Below are positions 6,703 to 6,899 of a stretch of 6,899 nucleotides of DNA, piece by piece. The stretch is from an uncultured Bacteroidales bacterium. GTDB taxonomy: Bacteria; Bacteroidota; Bacteroidia; Bacteroidales; Paludibacteraceae. The notes beneath the pieces are model-generated. The model made no database searches. It was not told the DNA's origin and worked only from the letters and a program-made list of their open reading frames with translations. The translations under genes and the position numbers were made by a program. Position 1 is the stretch's first letter. The number at the start of each line of letters is the position of its first letter. The stretch is taken from assembly GCA_946184195.1 (NCBI GenBank), contig CAMHEP010000078.1, positions 1 to 6,899 on the forward strand. Reading direction: 5' to 3'.

Positions 6703-6899
6703 TTAAGGAACTTGCACCGCGTTGAGAATCTCGGTGATGATATCTTCGGTTGAGATATTGTTTGCTTCAGCTTCGTAGGTGAGTCCGATACGGTGACGCA
6801 GCACGTCGTAGCAGATAGCGCGCACATCCTCGGGGATGACATAACCGCGTCGATGGATGAAAGCATAAGCACGTGCAGCCAAAGCGAGGTTGATGCTGG
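6703..6899 (-). CDS. MoxR-family AAA+ ATPase, C-terminal end (partial, 5' part outside window)
   Basis: The minus strand is open from the right edge to a TAA at 6705-6703 and encodes the last 64 residues of a protein. It starts SINLALAARAYAF, continues with RRGYVIPEDVRAICYDVLRHRIGL and ends NAVQVP. This is the helical lid (C-terminal) subdomain of MoxR ATPases, which follows the sensor-2 arginine. The Walker A and B motifs and sensor 2 itself lie beyond the window, so ATPase competence cannot be judged here. MoxR proteins are cytoplasmic ring-forming ATPases that work with VWA-domain partners, and a MoxR gene directly upstream of a DUF58 gene and bat genes is the usual Bacteroidota order. The gap to the next gene is 62 bp on the same strand, which fits co-transcription. 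Family assignment rests on this lid segment plus context. Confidence 0.9.
   Translation of the reverse strand, partial: SINLALAARAYAFIHRRGYVIPEDVRAICYDVLRHRIGLTYEAEANNISTEDIITEILNAVQVP

Noticed and set aside
6660..6872. 70-codon minus-strand open frame starting inside the MoxR end
   Set aside because: It is another frame of the MoxR C-terminus (Ser/Thr/Cys-rich), while the frame ending at 6703 reads as a clear MoxR lid domain.

Overview
The window is one stretch of a Bacteroidota chromosome, most likely from the order Bacteroidales. A Prevotella- or Bacteroides-like host fits the gene order and protein families, but I cannot fix the genus. It holds an almost complete Bat (Bacteroides aerotolerance) operon. 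Every supportable gene lies on the minus strand, so transcription runs from the right end to the left end.

In order of transcription the genes are: the C-terminal end of a MoxR-family AAA+ ATPase (6899-6703, cut by the window edge); a soluble DUF58 protein with a VWA-like fold (6640-5771); an uncharacterised protein with an exported domain, one membrane helix and a helical cytoplasmic tail (5643-4714); BatA, a membrane-anchored VWA protein (4694-3708); a single reading frame joining a BatB-type VWA protein to a BatC-type TPR/Gln-rich protein (3705-1945); and BatD, a large exported protein (1909 to the left edge). BatD stays open to base 2. The next codon begins with T, so its stop may lie just outside the window.

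Gaps between genes are 2 to 62 bp, except for a 127-bp gap before the uncharacterised gene. That gap carries two sets of short direct repeats. In-frame stop codons lie two to five codons upstream of four of the starts, which fixes those N-termini well.

From known families, MoxR ATPases act with VWA proteins as chaperone-like or metal-insertion/remodelling pairs, and Bat proteins are linked to stress and oxygen tolerance with no settled biochemical role. The topology suggests a cytoplasmic MoxR/DUF58 pair and an envelope complex. In that complex the BatA and BatB VWA domains, the BatC TPR domain and the beta-rich domains of BatD and the uncharacterised protein face the periplasm.

The Bat operon is not new. 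The points most worth a second look are the BatB-BatC fusion, whose former BatC signal peptide now reads as an internal fourth membrane helix; the apparent shared ancestry of the cytoplasmic tails of BatD and the uncharacterised protein; and the repeat-bearing 127-bp gap.
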